From NCBI GenBank assembly GCA_003574845.1, contig NDHY01000008.1, positions 1-35,933 of the forward strand: a stretch of DNA of 35,933 nt, read 5' to 3'. Of this stretch, positions 7,526-15,424 are shown piece after piece. The notes under the pieces are model-generated. The model saw nothing but the letters and a program-made list of their open reading frames with translations. It was not told where the DNA came from and ran no database searches. Made by a program: the position numbers and the translations under genes. How positions within the stretch are numbered: position 1 is the first letter of the stretch; each line of letters begins with the position of its first letter. This stretch comes from a candidate division NPL-UPA2 bacterium Unc8 (GTDB lineage: Bacteria; NPL-UPA2).

Positions 7526-8455
7526 ATGAACATAGAGATTTATCGTCGCACCTCGCTAAAGGAGCCAGTTATGATAGCTGGCTGGCCTGGTATGGGAAGC
7601 GTTGCGCTTGGATTAGTAACTTACTTGCGGGAAAGCCTGAAGGCAGAGCCATTTGCCCAGATTGACACTAAAGATTTCTTCCCACCTGATGCTGTCATTA
7701 TTCAGAATGGGCTCACCAGCCTTCAGCCTCCACCAAGGAATACCTTCTACTATGTGAAATCGCCTCCTCTTATTATCTTTGAGAGCGAAGCCCAGTTATC
7801 AGGAAGAGATAGTGTAATGCTGATAGATGAGATTCTTACCTTTGCACTCAGGATGAAGGTGCAATGCATTTACACTGCCGCTGCTTTTCCTGTACCGCGC
7901 AGCTACCGCGAGACCTCAACGGTATTTGCCGTTGCCAATGAAAAATACCTGCGTGATATGTTAACTAAGTATCAAATAAAGATAATGAATGAGGGTCAAA
8001 TATCGGGTTTGAATGGCCTCCTCATAGGATTTGCCAGAGGAAAGGGAATAAGGGCAGCTTGCCTTTTGGCTACTCTTCCCTATTATGCGATAAACCTTCC
8101 AAGCCCAAGGGCATCCATGGCCATAGCGGCTACTTTAGCAGAAATACTTAACCTGAGAGTTAACCTGAGTCAGTTTGATGTAATAATCAATGAGATGGAC
8201 AGCCGAATGGCAATGATTGAAGACCAGATGAAGGCAATTTTCCCATTTATTTCTCAACAACAGTCTGAGGGGATGCCATCACTGGAGAAAGAGAAGACCC
8301 CTGACTATGTAATGAAGAGGATAGAGAAACTTTTTGATGAAGCAAAGACCGACAAAAAAGTTGCTCATAAACTTAAAGAAGAGCTTGACAGGTGGAGCCT
8401 CTATCAATTTTATGAGGACAAATTCCTGGACCTCTTTAAAGGAACCAATGGTTGA
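7526..8455 (+). CDS. PAC2 family protein (proteasome-assembly-chaperone-like)
   Basis: The N-terminus PVMIAGWPGMGSVAL (14-28) and the alternating beta/alpha pattern to about residue 220 match the PAC2 family found in archaea and various bacteria. The family is named after a eukaryotic proteasome assembly chaperone. Its bacterial function is not established and I do not assign one. The last ~90 residues are charged and helical, with many Lys and Glu. The ATG start has AGGAG at nine bases and a consensus promoter upstream. The stop overlaps the TTG start of pabB (TTGA), so the two are translationally coupled. No proteasome genes are in the window. Confidence 0.85.
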   Translation: MNIEIYRRTSLKEPVMIAGWPGMGSVALGLVTYLRESLKAEPFAQIDTKDFFPPDAVIIQNGLTSLQPPPRNTFYYVKSPPLIIFESEAQLSGRDSVMLIDEILTFALRMKVQCIYTAAAFPVPRSYRETSTVFAVANEKYLRDMLTKYQIKIMNEGQISGLNGLLIGFARGKGIRAACLLATLPYYAINLPSPRASMAIAATLAEILNLRVNLSQFDVIINEMDSRMAMIEDQMKAIFPFISQQQSEGMPSLEKEKTPDYVMKRIEKLFDEAKTDKKVAHKLKEELDRWSLYQFYEDKFLDLFKGTNG

Positions 8456-9885
8456 ATGAGTTACCGCACGTTGCAATAGATGTCCCATCTGAACTTTCAC
8501 CAATTGAAGCCCTTGGAGTCTTTGCTTCCGAGCCAAACAGTTTCATCCTGAGCAGTGGGTTAAATACAGGCAGTGGATGGCAGTATTCTTTTGCTGGCAC
8601 TCGCCCTTTTCTTGTCTTTCGCAGCAAGGGGAAGGAAACAGAGGTTACCACTGACTCTCTCAAAAAGAAGATAGTTGGAAATCCATTTGACATCCTAAAG
8701 GAAATTTTAGCAAAGTATAAAGATGCTTCTGCATCACCTTTTCCTCTATTTCCAGGAGTAGCCGTCGGCTATTTCGGGTATGGACTCTCTTCTCACATTG
8801 AGGAGCTGCCAATAACAGCAGTCGATGACCTTGCTCTTCCTGATTGTTACCTCTGTTTTTATGACACAATTATTACCTTTGACCAACTCAACAGAAAGAT
8901 ACAGCTCTACTCATCCAGACTTTCGGGAGGAGAAACTATCTCTTCTGAAGAGGTAGGCGAAAAACTGCATCAGGCAAAAATCAGAGAAAGAAATATCCAC
9001 ACTTTTTCAAAGAAAGAGTCTCCTTCTATTATTTCAAACTTTCAGAAGGAGGATTATCTACAGGCAATAGTTAGAGCAAAAGATTACATTGACCGCAGTG
9101 ATATATATCAGATCAATCTCTCCCAGAGGTTAATGATGAAAGCGGGGATTCCTCCGTTTGAGCTTTACAGACGGCTGTGTATTTTAAACCCTTCTCCATT
9201 TGCTTCTTTCCTTAATTTTGAAGGGATATCGGTTGTCGGGTCCTCACCTGAGCGATTTCTGCGATTGAGAAATAGAGAAGTAGAAACCTCCCCGATGAAG
9301 GGAACAAGGCCACGAGGAGAAAGTGCTCGGGAAGATAAAAAGTTAGAGAAAGAGTTATTATCCAGCGAAAAGGAAAAAGCAGAGTTGATAATGATTGTTG
9401 ACTTAGAACGCAATGACCTGGGTAGAGTATGCGAGTACGGCTCCGTCAGAGTGAAGGAGTCAAGAAACATTGAAAAATATGCCACTGTCTTTCAAACAAC
9501 AGCTACGATAATAGGAACGTTAAGAGAAGATAAAGATGCCATTGACCTTCTCAGAGCATCATTTCCTGGTGGCTCAGTGACCGGAGTTCCTAAAGTAAGA
9601 GCAATGGAACTAATTGACGAGTTGGAGCCAACACAGAGGTCTGTGTACACTGGAGCAATTGGATACATAAGCTTCACTGGCGAGATTGATCTAAATATTG
9701 CTATCAGAACATTTTTAATCAAGAATGAGAGGGCATATTTTCAGGTGGGTGGCGGAATCGTTGCAGACTCTGAGCCAGAGGCAGAATACGAGGAAACGCT
9801 CACTAAGGCAAGAGCTCTCATTCAGGTATTAACAGAAGTGACAGAGGCACAAAGGCACAAAGGCACAAAGAAGCCTAAACTCTAA
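8452..9885 (+). CDS. pabB: Aminodeoxychorismate synthase component I
   Basis: The enzyme aminates chorismate to 4-amino-4-deoxychorismate for p-aminobenzoate and folate. The chorismate-binding domain covers about 195-465, with DIYQINLSQR, SSPERF, PMKGTRPRG (Lys283), DLERNDLGR, PGGSVTGVPK and GGGIVADS. Lysine in the PxKGT position is the PabB signature, whereas anthranilate synthase TrpE usually has Ala there. The glutaminase partner PabA is not in the window. The start is TTG overlapping the PAC2 stop, with AAAGGA upstream. The last ~13 residues (from EAQRHKG) are encoded by three AGGCACAA octads and the start of a heptad array, so the native C-terminus has been replaced or extended. Confidence 0.92.
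   Translation: MNELPHVAIDVPSELSPIEALGVFASEPNSFILSSGLNTGSGWQYSFAGTRPFLVFRSKGKETEVTTDSLKKKIVGNPFDILKEILAKYKDASASPFPLFPGVAVGYFGYGLSSHIEELPITAVDDLALPDCYLCFYDTIITFDQLNRKIQLYSSRLSGGETISSEEVGEKLHQAKIRERNIHTFSKKESPSIISNFQKEDYLQAIVRAKDYIDRSDIYQINLSQRLMMKAGIPPFELYRRLCILNPSPFASFLNFEGISVVGSSPERFLRLRNREVETSPMKGTRPRGESAREDKKLEKELLSSEKEKAELIMIVDLERNDLGRVCEYGSVRVKESRNIEKYATVFQTTATIIGTLREDKDAIDLLRASFPGGSVTGVPKVRAMELIDELEPTQRSVYTGAIGYISFTGEIDLNIAIRTFLIKNERAYFQVGGGIVADSEPEAEYEETLTKARALIQVLTEVTEAQRHKGTKKPKL
9845..9868 (+). repeat. Three AGGCACAA octads inside the pabB 3' end
   Basis: Three exact tandem octads lie in sense orientation within the pabB reading frame, encoding part of its C-terminal tail. They run almost directly into the heptad array that begins at about 9878. 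Confidence 0.9.
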
Positions 9886-10068
9886 ATACGAAACTCGAAA
9901 CAAACTCAAAACTCAAAATTACAATGCAAAATTCAAAATTAGAAATTGGAAATTAATTGAAAATTGGAAATTGAAAATTGGAAATTGGTAATTGGAAATT
10001 AGTAACCATTGACCATAGACCATTGATTAGTGACCATAGACCATTCACCATTCACCAGTTACCAACAA
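9878..10068. repeat. Long degenerate heptad array between pabB and pabC
   Basis: About 27 consecutive 7-base words fill the gap with little or no unique sequence. They move in blocks from AAACTCA-like, through AAATTGG-like and TTGGAAA-like, to CCATTGA / CCATAGA / CCATTCA. One apparent slip (TTAA) changes the register in the middle. There is no coding signal. On the plus strand its orientation matches the composite elements read toward tilS and hflK. Confidence 0.85.
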
Positions 10069-10075
10069 AGTAGCG

Positions 10076-10113
10076 GTGCGACCCCGATTTGCATCGGGGC
10101 ATGCTTATCGCAC
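10076..10113 (+). repeat. Palindromic hairpin in the pabC leader
   Basis: An inner perfect stem (CCCCGAT, loop TTGC, ATCGGGG, 10082-10099) is enclosed by an outer GTGCGA / TCGCAC stem (10076-10081 with 10108-10113). It lies 10 bases before the chosen pabC ATG and is likely a REP-like insertion. In the RNA it could limit ribosome access to the start. Confidence 0.7.
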
Positions 10114-10123
10114 ATTGTTTCAG

Positions 10124-10984
10124 ATGGGAATTATTTACTTTAACGGAAATCTAACTGAAGAAAAAGCAGTTATTTCGCCAGTTGACCGCGGGTTCCTTTA
10201 TGGCGATGGAGTATTTGAGACAATGCGCTCCTATGGAGGCAGAATATTCCACCAGGAAGAGCATCTCGTGCGGCTCTTCCACTCAGCAGAAGTCATCTCT
10301 TTAAAAATTCCATATACCATCTCCCGACTAAAGGAGGCAACATCAGAGACACTATTGGCTAATAGATTAAGTAATGCTTATATTAGAATTACCGTTTCCC
10401 GCGGGGATGGAATAGGGCTTATCCCACCTTCATCGCCAGGTGGGAACCTGTTAATCGTTGTTCAAAAAGTGCCTTTATTCCCGAAGAGATGGTACACAGA
10501 TGGTTTGAGTGGGGTTGTAGTTAAAATCAAGAAAGATAGCCGTTCTCCCCTCTCCAGTATAAAGTCACTCAATTATCTTCCTAACATCCTGGCAAAGATT
10601 GAGGCACAGGCAAGGAACGCTGAGGAAGGAATAATTTTGAACAGCGATTGCCTGCTTTCTTCTGCAACGGCAAGCAATATATTTCTTGTCTCAGGAGGAA
10701 AGCTATTTACACCATCACTGAGGAGTAGTATTTTGGCCGGGATAACTCGACGGACAGTAATTGAGATTGTCCAAAAGCTGGGACATGAGGTTTGCGAGAC
10801 AGAGATAAGGAAAGAGGAGCTTGCTCGTGCTGATGAAGCCTTCCTCACCAGCTCTGTTCGTGAGATAGTCCCCCTGACCTCAGTTGATGAAGCTCCCATT
10901 GGAGGAGGAAAAGCAGGAGAGATAACAAAAAAAATAACTTATGCCTACCGCGACCTTGTACGTAGCTTAATTAATAAAACCTGA
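10124..10984 (+). CDS. pabC: Class IV aminotransferase fold protein, probable aminodeoxychorismate lyase
   Basis: This is a fold-type IV PLP enzyme. PabC releases pyruvate from aminodeoxychorismate to give p-aminobenzoate. DRGFLYGDGVFETMR at 21-35 and the PLP lysine Lys147 in SSIKSLNY are visible, and SNIF and TPSL-x-SILAGITR follow. Context after pabB favours PabC over branched-chain or D-amino-acid aminotransferase, which I cannot exclude. In the segment before SNIF, the Glu that usually contacts the PLP ring nitrogen appears to be Ser (LLSSATASNIF). I chose the ATG at 10124, not the upstream GTG at 10076, because the latter would translate the hairpin repeat. The 3' end overlaps the convergent J-like gene by 18 bases. 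Confidence 0.8.
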   Translation: MGIIYFNGNLTEEKAVISPVDRGFLYGDGVFETMRSYGGRIFHQEEHLVRLFHSAEVISLKIPYTISRLKEATSETLLANRLSNAYIRITVSRGDGIGLIPPSSPGGNLLIVVQKVPLFPKRWYTDGLSGVVVKIKKDSRSPLSSIKSLNYLPNILAKIEAQARNAEEGIILNSDCLLSSATASNIFLVSGGKLFTPSLRSSILAGITRRTVIEIVQKLGHEVCETEIRKEELARADEAFLTSSVREIVPLTSVDEAPIGGGKAGEITKKITYAYRDLVRSLINKT

Positions 10985-12715
10985 TAGTAAGTGGCTTATA
11001 TCTTCTCCAAAGACACTTGCCACCGCTGCCAGTCCAGCCACTATCGCTACAATCCAGATGTAGGACATAATGTTTCTTTTGCTCTTGTGAGCATGGCGAA
11101 AAAGCGGTTTTGTTAAGAGAAAGAAGCCAAGAGGCAGCAGATAAAGTGCGCTACTAATGGCAATAATTAGATTGTGGGGTATACTCTCAAGCGCGTAGGC
11201 TACTCCTAAAAGTGGTGCCGCCAAAATACCCGTCCAGAGCAGTACTCCCAGCCCCTTTTTTATGTTCTTCTTTATGGCATAGATGATGACAAACAGTGCT
11301 CCTGCAGCTATTAGTGTCCTACCTGCAAAACCTAATAAAACCAAATTCTGCCCTATCATCTGCAGTGAGGGAAGATAAACACTACCAAAAAGCCCGATTG
11401 CCCCACCAATGATGGCAAGGGCAGGTATTGTCCCAAGCCTGAATCGTCTCAGTGCTCTCTGGGGTAGTTCAACATTAAATCGGACATAAATTCTTTCCGC
11501 TTTGGTGCGAGAGCCTTTCTGGAGGCTTATTTCAACAAATCCCCTGCCTTTGCTTCCAAAATAATTTTTCTTTTTATCTTTTTTTGGACTAATGGTTATT
11601 GTAATCTTTTGTGGTAACCTGCTCTGATGAACCCTGTCGGCATCCACCGAGAGCCACGGATGGCTTGTCCTGACGCTGGCATCAAGTATCCCTCCACCAC
11701 CATTCTTAACTATGAAGCTAACTGATGGGGCTGCCCATAATCTGATATTCTTAAATTCAAACTCTTTTTTTTCTCTGCCGTCTCCATTTACAATTTCTAT
11801 TTTTGGGTTTCCCTTAAGAAAGACAGTGGCCTCTTTTTTCTTTTTTAGTTGTTTGTCATACTTCTTCTTTCTCTCAGGGTCTCTCAGGCATTCCCAAGCC
11901 TCCTTGACCGGAGCAAACCTTACACTCGCTTCTGCCTTATCCCGGCTGTGTATGTATTCTCTAAACTCCTCGCCATAGGCCCCCTTTATCTTTTCATGGT
12001 CAGCATCCCTGCTGATGCCTAAGACTTCATAATGTGTTTTGTCCGATGGTTTGCCTGCTTTTTCCTTTCCGACAATTTTCACCTCTGCTTTGTGCTTGAT
12101 TGCCCATTCATCTACGAGCTCTGCAATAGTGAGAGCATTAAATCCCAGACTCTTGCCTTTTTTATAAAGAAATCTTATTGTGCTGGGATATAATTTCTTG
12201 TCCACACTTACTGCTACAACAAAGTCTTCCTCCAGAATCTCCTCTGCAGTTTTGTCAGTTGCCTCGGCATCTCTTATTGTAACTTTTCCTTTCGCCCACC
12301 CATTAATCCACTTAAGTATTACGCTTTCATCTACTCCCTTCTCCTCTCCACTACTGATGATAAAATCAAGCTCGCCCTTGTGCAGTATGTTGTCCTTCTC
12401 GGTGAACCTGGAGAAATCATATAATATCTCATCCCTTGCTTTGTGCAGGCAGTACTCATCATATTCCTTTTTCTTCCTGCCATCGGTCAGCACCTCTTTG
12501 ATAAGCGGCAGGACTCGCATGGTTGGAATTGCCCAGTCTTCCTGTTTCAAAATTTTTGAGTTCTTTTGTGCATGCCTGTATTTTGCTTCATACTTAGAGA
12601 GAATCTCCTCTGTGCTGCAAGATGAAGGGGAGATATCCAGGAACCCATAGATACTTCTTTCGCCCATAAGGCTTAAGAAGTTGTCTATTTTTTTAAACTG
12701 TTCTTTGTTGCTCAT
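10967..12715 (-). CDS. Membrane protein with two degenerate J-like domains
   Basis: The protein has 582 residues. A J-like domain lies at about 21-92 (helix pattern ending in DGRKKKEYDEY) and a clearer one at about 227-288 (HYEVLGISRDAD to LRDPERKKKYD). In both, the HPD tripeptide that stimulates Hsp70 ATPase is absent: HAQ at 48-50 and HSR at 256-258 occupy the place. A charged linker domain lies between. Residues ~298-418 look like a beta-sandwich (Ig-like). Five probable transmembrane helices follow at about 428-448, 455-480, 488-508, 513-536 and 550-570. The J-like regions are probably cytosolic. It lies 102 bases after the DnaK-like gene and is likely its partner. Its exact role is unknown. 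Confidence 0.8.
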   Translation of the reverse strand: MSNKEQFKKIDNFLSLMGERSIYGFLDISPSSCSTEEILSKYEAKYRHAQKNSKILKQEDWAIPTMRVLPLIKEVLTDGRKKKEYDEYCLHKARDEILYDFSRFTEKDNILHKGELDFIISSGEEKGVDESVILKWINGWAKGKVTIRDAEATDKTAEEILEEDFVVAVSVDKKLYPSTIRFLYKKGKSLGFNALTIAELVDEWAIKHKAEVKIVGKEKAGKPSDKTHYEVLGISRDADHEKIKGAYGEEFREYIHSRDKAEASVRFAPVKEAWECLRDPERKKKYDKQLKKKKEATVFLKGNPKIEIVNGDGREKKEFEFKNIRLWAAPSVSFIVKNGGGGILDASVRTSHPWLSVDADRVHQSRLPQKITITISPKKDKKKNYFGSKGRGFVEISLQKGSRTKAERIYVRFNVELPQRALRRFRLGTIPALAIIGGAIGLFGSVYLPSLQMIGQNLVLLGFAGRTLIAAGALFVIIYAIKKNIKKGLGVLLWTGILAAPLLGVAYALESIPHNLIIAISSALYLLPLGFFLLTKPLFRHAHKSKRNIMSYIWIVAIVAGLAAVASVFGEDISHLLSGFIN

Positions 12716-12817
12716 GGCGACTCTACCGTGGTGTTACTGGCAGTTCTTTATATTTGGTTGTCATTGTCAGGAGCGTTAGTGAGTCAAGTTATTTATATAA
12801 CACTACATTACACTTGC

Positions 12818-14416
12818 TTATATGATGCTCTTTTCGTCCTGATATTTTGTCATCTCTTCCACTTCTTCTACAGACAACCCGCCGGTGAGGGCTACCGGGA
12901 TAGAGATTTTGATATTGGGGTCTTCAACATCCCGGAGTTCAACCTCAAGAATTTTGCTGTCGTTGTATCTGTAAATCACATCTATTTCAGCCCCCCCCTC
13001 TCTCTTGGGAAGCTTATCAAGCACGAACTCTCCAATAATGTTTACCTCTTCTGGTTTAACTCCTTCTCCTTCAGTCACCTGGAGTATCGGAGTTCCTTTG
13101 GGATACTTATACCTGTTTGTAACCTCATGGGGAATTGGGGTCATTTCAGGAATGAGATGCTCTACAAAAGAATTTCCCTCCTCATCCTTCAGGACTATAC
13201 CAAGTGGATGAGCATTGATCCCTTTTATCTCAACTTCAGGAAGTGATACCCACCCCTGCTTTTCCTTGATTTTCTCAATTTCTTCTTCAATTTTTGCAGG
13301 AGACTCCTCTTTTAACTCCTCCCTTTTCTCTTCAAGATATTTATATGCAGCATTCAAGGCACAACCAATCGCAACGCACTGGTCAGGATTTATCTCCGTA
13401 GAAGGTTCTTTCCCGCTGATTTTTTTCAGCATGTCGCGTACCATAGGCATATAAGTGGCGCCTCCGGCAAGGAGAATGATGTCAATATCATCCCAGATTT
13501 TGCCTGCTTTTTCCAGCACTATCTTGCATAGTTCCTCGCACCTTTCAAGAAGGTCTACGGTAAGCTCTTTAAACTCCTCCCGGGAAATTCCATACACCTT
13601 TGATTTTCCTGCATGGCTGATGGGAATTTTGACTCTAGGAATTCTTGACAGTTCCACTTTGGACCTTACAACCCTCTCAAAGAGCTCCTGATAGGATAAA
13701 GGGTCGTCTTGCGGGTCCTCATTAAAATCTCCGACAAAGAGCTCGGAGGCATGAGCTAATAATCTTTTATCCCAGTCATATCCTCCTAACTCAGCATCCC
13801 CATCCGAGGATAACATTTTTATCTCATTTCCTTTTATCTGCAAAATAGTAGCATCAAAGGTTCCTCCACCCAGATCAAAGACAAAAATCGTTCTGTCTTC
13901 CTCTAATTTGTTGATGCCAAAGGAAAGGGCTGCCGCTATTGGCTCATCTACAATCATCAAAACATTCAAATTTGCCATCATCCCTGCCTGCTCAGTAGCT
14001 CCTCTTTTAGCAGCGTTAAAATAGGCGGGAACGCTGATTACTGCGTCTTTTACCTCAATCTCCTTGCCATACCTATTTAAAAAATACTGCTCGGCATCCT
14101 GTTTCAATTTTCGCAGGATGTAGCTGGAGAGCTCTTGTGGAGTGTACTTTTTGCCATAAAATTCCTCGTAGTAATCTTCTTTCCCCATCTGCCTCTTTAC
14201 AAATCTGGCGATATTGTCCGGATCCGCCACAATGTAATTAGTCGCCAGTTCTCCTACAATGATGTCCCCTTCATCCTGAAAGTAGATAATCGAGGGCGTA
14301 ACCGGCTTGTTTTCAGCGCTGGGGATTACTTCTACTTTCCCAAACTCATTGACATAAGCTATAGCCGAAAAGGTTGTCCCTAAGTCAATTCCTACAATGG
14401 GCTTAAAGTCTGACAT
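12818..14416 (-). CDS. DnaK-like Hsp70 without lid domain
   Basis: This ATP-dependent chaperone-type protein has 532 residues versus about 610-640 for DnaK. The nucleotide-binding domain (1-~362) is intact: GIDLGTTFS at 9-17, DLGGGTFDAT at 181-190, DEPIAAALSFG and LLAGGATYMP at 315-324. The conserved hydrophobic interdomain linker (DVLLLD type) is not found. Instead a Lys/Glu-rich, probably helical stretch of about 30 residues (362-390) leads into a beta substrate-binding domain (~395-512). The alpha-helical lid is missing. The ATG start has AGGAGG at eight bases, 12 bases after the GrpE-like gene. It is a specialised Hsp70 rather than the main DnaK, broadly comparable to E. coli HscC with its membrane J-proteins. 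Confidence 0.93.
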   Translation of the reverse strand: MSDFKPIVGIDLGTTFSAIAYVNEFGKVEVIPSAENKPVTPSIIYFQDEGDIIVGELATNYIVADPDNIARFVKRQMGKEDYYEEFYGKKYTPQELSSYILRKLKQDAEQYFLNRYGKEIEVKDAVISVPAYFNAAKRGATEQAGMMANLNVLMIVDEPIAAALSFGINKLEEDRTIFVFDLGGGTFDATILQIKGNEIKMLSSDGDAELGGYDWDKRLLAHASELFVGDFNEDPQDDPLSYQELFERVVRSKVELSRIPRVKIPISHAGKSKVYGISREEFKELTVDLLERCEELCKIVLEKAGKIWDDIDIILLAGGATYMPMVRDMLKKISGKEPSTEINPDQCVAIGCALNAAYKYLEEKREELKEESPAKIEEEIEKIKEKQGWVSLPEVEIKGINAHPLGIVLKDEEGNSFVEHLIPEMTPIPHEVTNRYKYPKGTPILQVTEGEGVKPEEVNIIGEFVLDKLPKREGGAEIDVIYRYNDSKILEVELRDVEDPNIKISIPVALTGGLSVEEVEEMTKYQDEKSII

Positions 14417-14428
14417 AACAATTCCCTC

Positions 14429-14989
14429 CTATTTTGCTTTTCTATACCTCTTTATAATTACCTCCTCTGGCCTGAAAACTTTTCCTTTCCATAGAAATCC
14501 TTTTCTTTTCTCAGCTTCAACAAGATAATCCTCTTCTTTTTTATCTGTAAAATCTACCTTTATGGCTCTTTGGGTCTGAGCATTAAAGCGAACAGGATGT
14601 TCCTCAGTAGCCTCCCCTTCAATGGGGGTCATGTCCACTCTATACATAATTTCAAGAAGTTCGTCAATCAAATAATCAAACTTCTCCACTATATCATTGC
14701 GTCCAGCATCTCGCTCTGCGTCCCTGAATTTCATTATGCTATCATAAAAGGAAACTATGTTGCGTAGTAGGGGCTCAATGTGCCTATCCAGTTCTGCATC
14801 CATTAATTTGTAGCGGTTCATTTCCTGGTATAATCTGTTAAAAGCATTTTCCTTAGCATTGTCATACATTATCTTTTGTTCAATGTATTTCTTTATCTCC
14901 AAAAGGAGTTTGTTGTTTTTCTGTCCATAGGCTACTCTTTTTCTTTTGGCAAGTGCTTTCTTTTTTTTATTCTCTTCTCCAACTGCCAT
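14429..14989 (-). CDS. Divergent GrpE-like nucleotide exchange factor
   Basis: The N-terminal ~90 residues are Lys-rich and helical, followed by LLRNIVSFYDSIMKF and a C-terminal beta part ending KGFLWKGKVFRPEEVIIKRY. That ending resembles the GrpE beta domain signature (GYxxxGRVLRPAxVxV). Placement directly upstream of an Hsp70 gene supports a GrpE role, the release of ADP. Similarity elsewhere is weak, so this is a structural inference. The ATG at 14989 is chosen over a TTG six codons earlier because AGAGGA lies at about nine bases. It is first in the island, followed by the Hsp70 after 12 bases. Confidence 0.7.
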   Translation of the reverse strand: MAVGEENKKKKALAKRKRVAYGQKNNKLLLEIKKYIEQKIMYDNAKENAFNRLYQEMNRYKLMDAELDRHIEPLLRNIVSFYDSIMKFRDAERDAGRNDIVEKFDYLIDELLEIMYRVDMTPIEGEATEEHPVRFNAQTQRAIKVDFTDKKEEDYLVEAEKRKGFLWKGKVFRPEEVIIKRYRKAK

Positions 14990-15091
14990 TGCTTTTATTC
15001 CTCTCAATATTGCAATTTGAGTAGCCTGGTGGTTATGCCTTCTTCCTCATTCAATCCTTGATCCTACTCTCGCTAAAAAACTGGAGCTCCG

Positions 15092-15424
15092 TTAGCCAAT
15101 AATGGACTGTAGTTTCATCGCCAGGGACATATCCCCGCTAACTTTTAACTGTCCCGACATAAAGGCAGCTGTAGGGTTGAGCTTACCTTCAGTTATCTTA
15201 GTGAAGTTGTCCAGACTCACCGAGACTGTGCATTTGGGAGAGTCAATGGTTCCTTCCTCAATAGTTGCAACCCCATCAGCTATTGAGACATAGAACCCCC
15301 CCCCTCCCTCTCCGGAAAGATTGAACTGATAGGTAGCAGTGAGACCTGCTAATTTAGCTACTCTGTCAGGCTCCGCTTTCATCTTCTCTTTTATGCCGGC
15401 TACAATACCTCCTATATCTGACAT
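15092..15424 (-). CDS. SCP2 sterol-binding domain protein
   Basis: This is a small soluble protein of 110 residues from the chosen start. The whole protein matches the SCP2 lipid-carrier fold: GIVAGIKEKMKAEPDRV, then beta strands YQFNLSGEGGGGFYVSI and the C-terminal GKLNPTAAFMSGQLKVSGDMSLAMKL (split here: GKLNPTAAFMSGQ, LKVSGDMSLAMKL), typical of SCP2 domains that bind acyl chains or sterols. The ATG at 15424 has a strong AAAGGAGGT; an upstream extension of 13 codons would read through that site and is rejected. It follows the ETF and acyl-CoA dehydrogenase genes, consistent with acyl-chain handling. A candidate promoter lies at 15526-15553. Confidence 0.88.
   Translation of the reverse strand: MSDIGGIVAGIKEKMKAEPDRVAKLAGLTATYQFNLSGEGGGGFYVSIADGVATIEEGTIDSPKCTVSVSLDNFTKITEGKLNPTAAFMSGQLKVSGDMSLAMKLQSIIG

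Noticed and set aside
10076..10123. Upstream GTG start for the pabC-like gene
   Set aside because: The extra 16 residues would be encoded by a palindromic repeat, while the ATG at 10124 begins exactly at the conserved family N-terminus.
12716..12817. Promoter or operator between the Hsp70 and J-like genes
   Set aside because: TTGACT and AT-rich hexamers occur on the minus strand but not at valid spacing, and no CIRCE-type inverted repeat is seen.
12728..13246. 172-codon plus-strand open frame
   Set aside because: It is antisense to the clearly conserved DnaK-like gene, has no family resemblance and is low-complexity hydrophobic.
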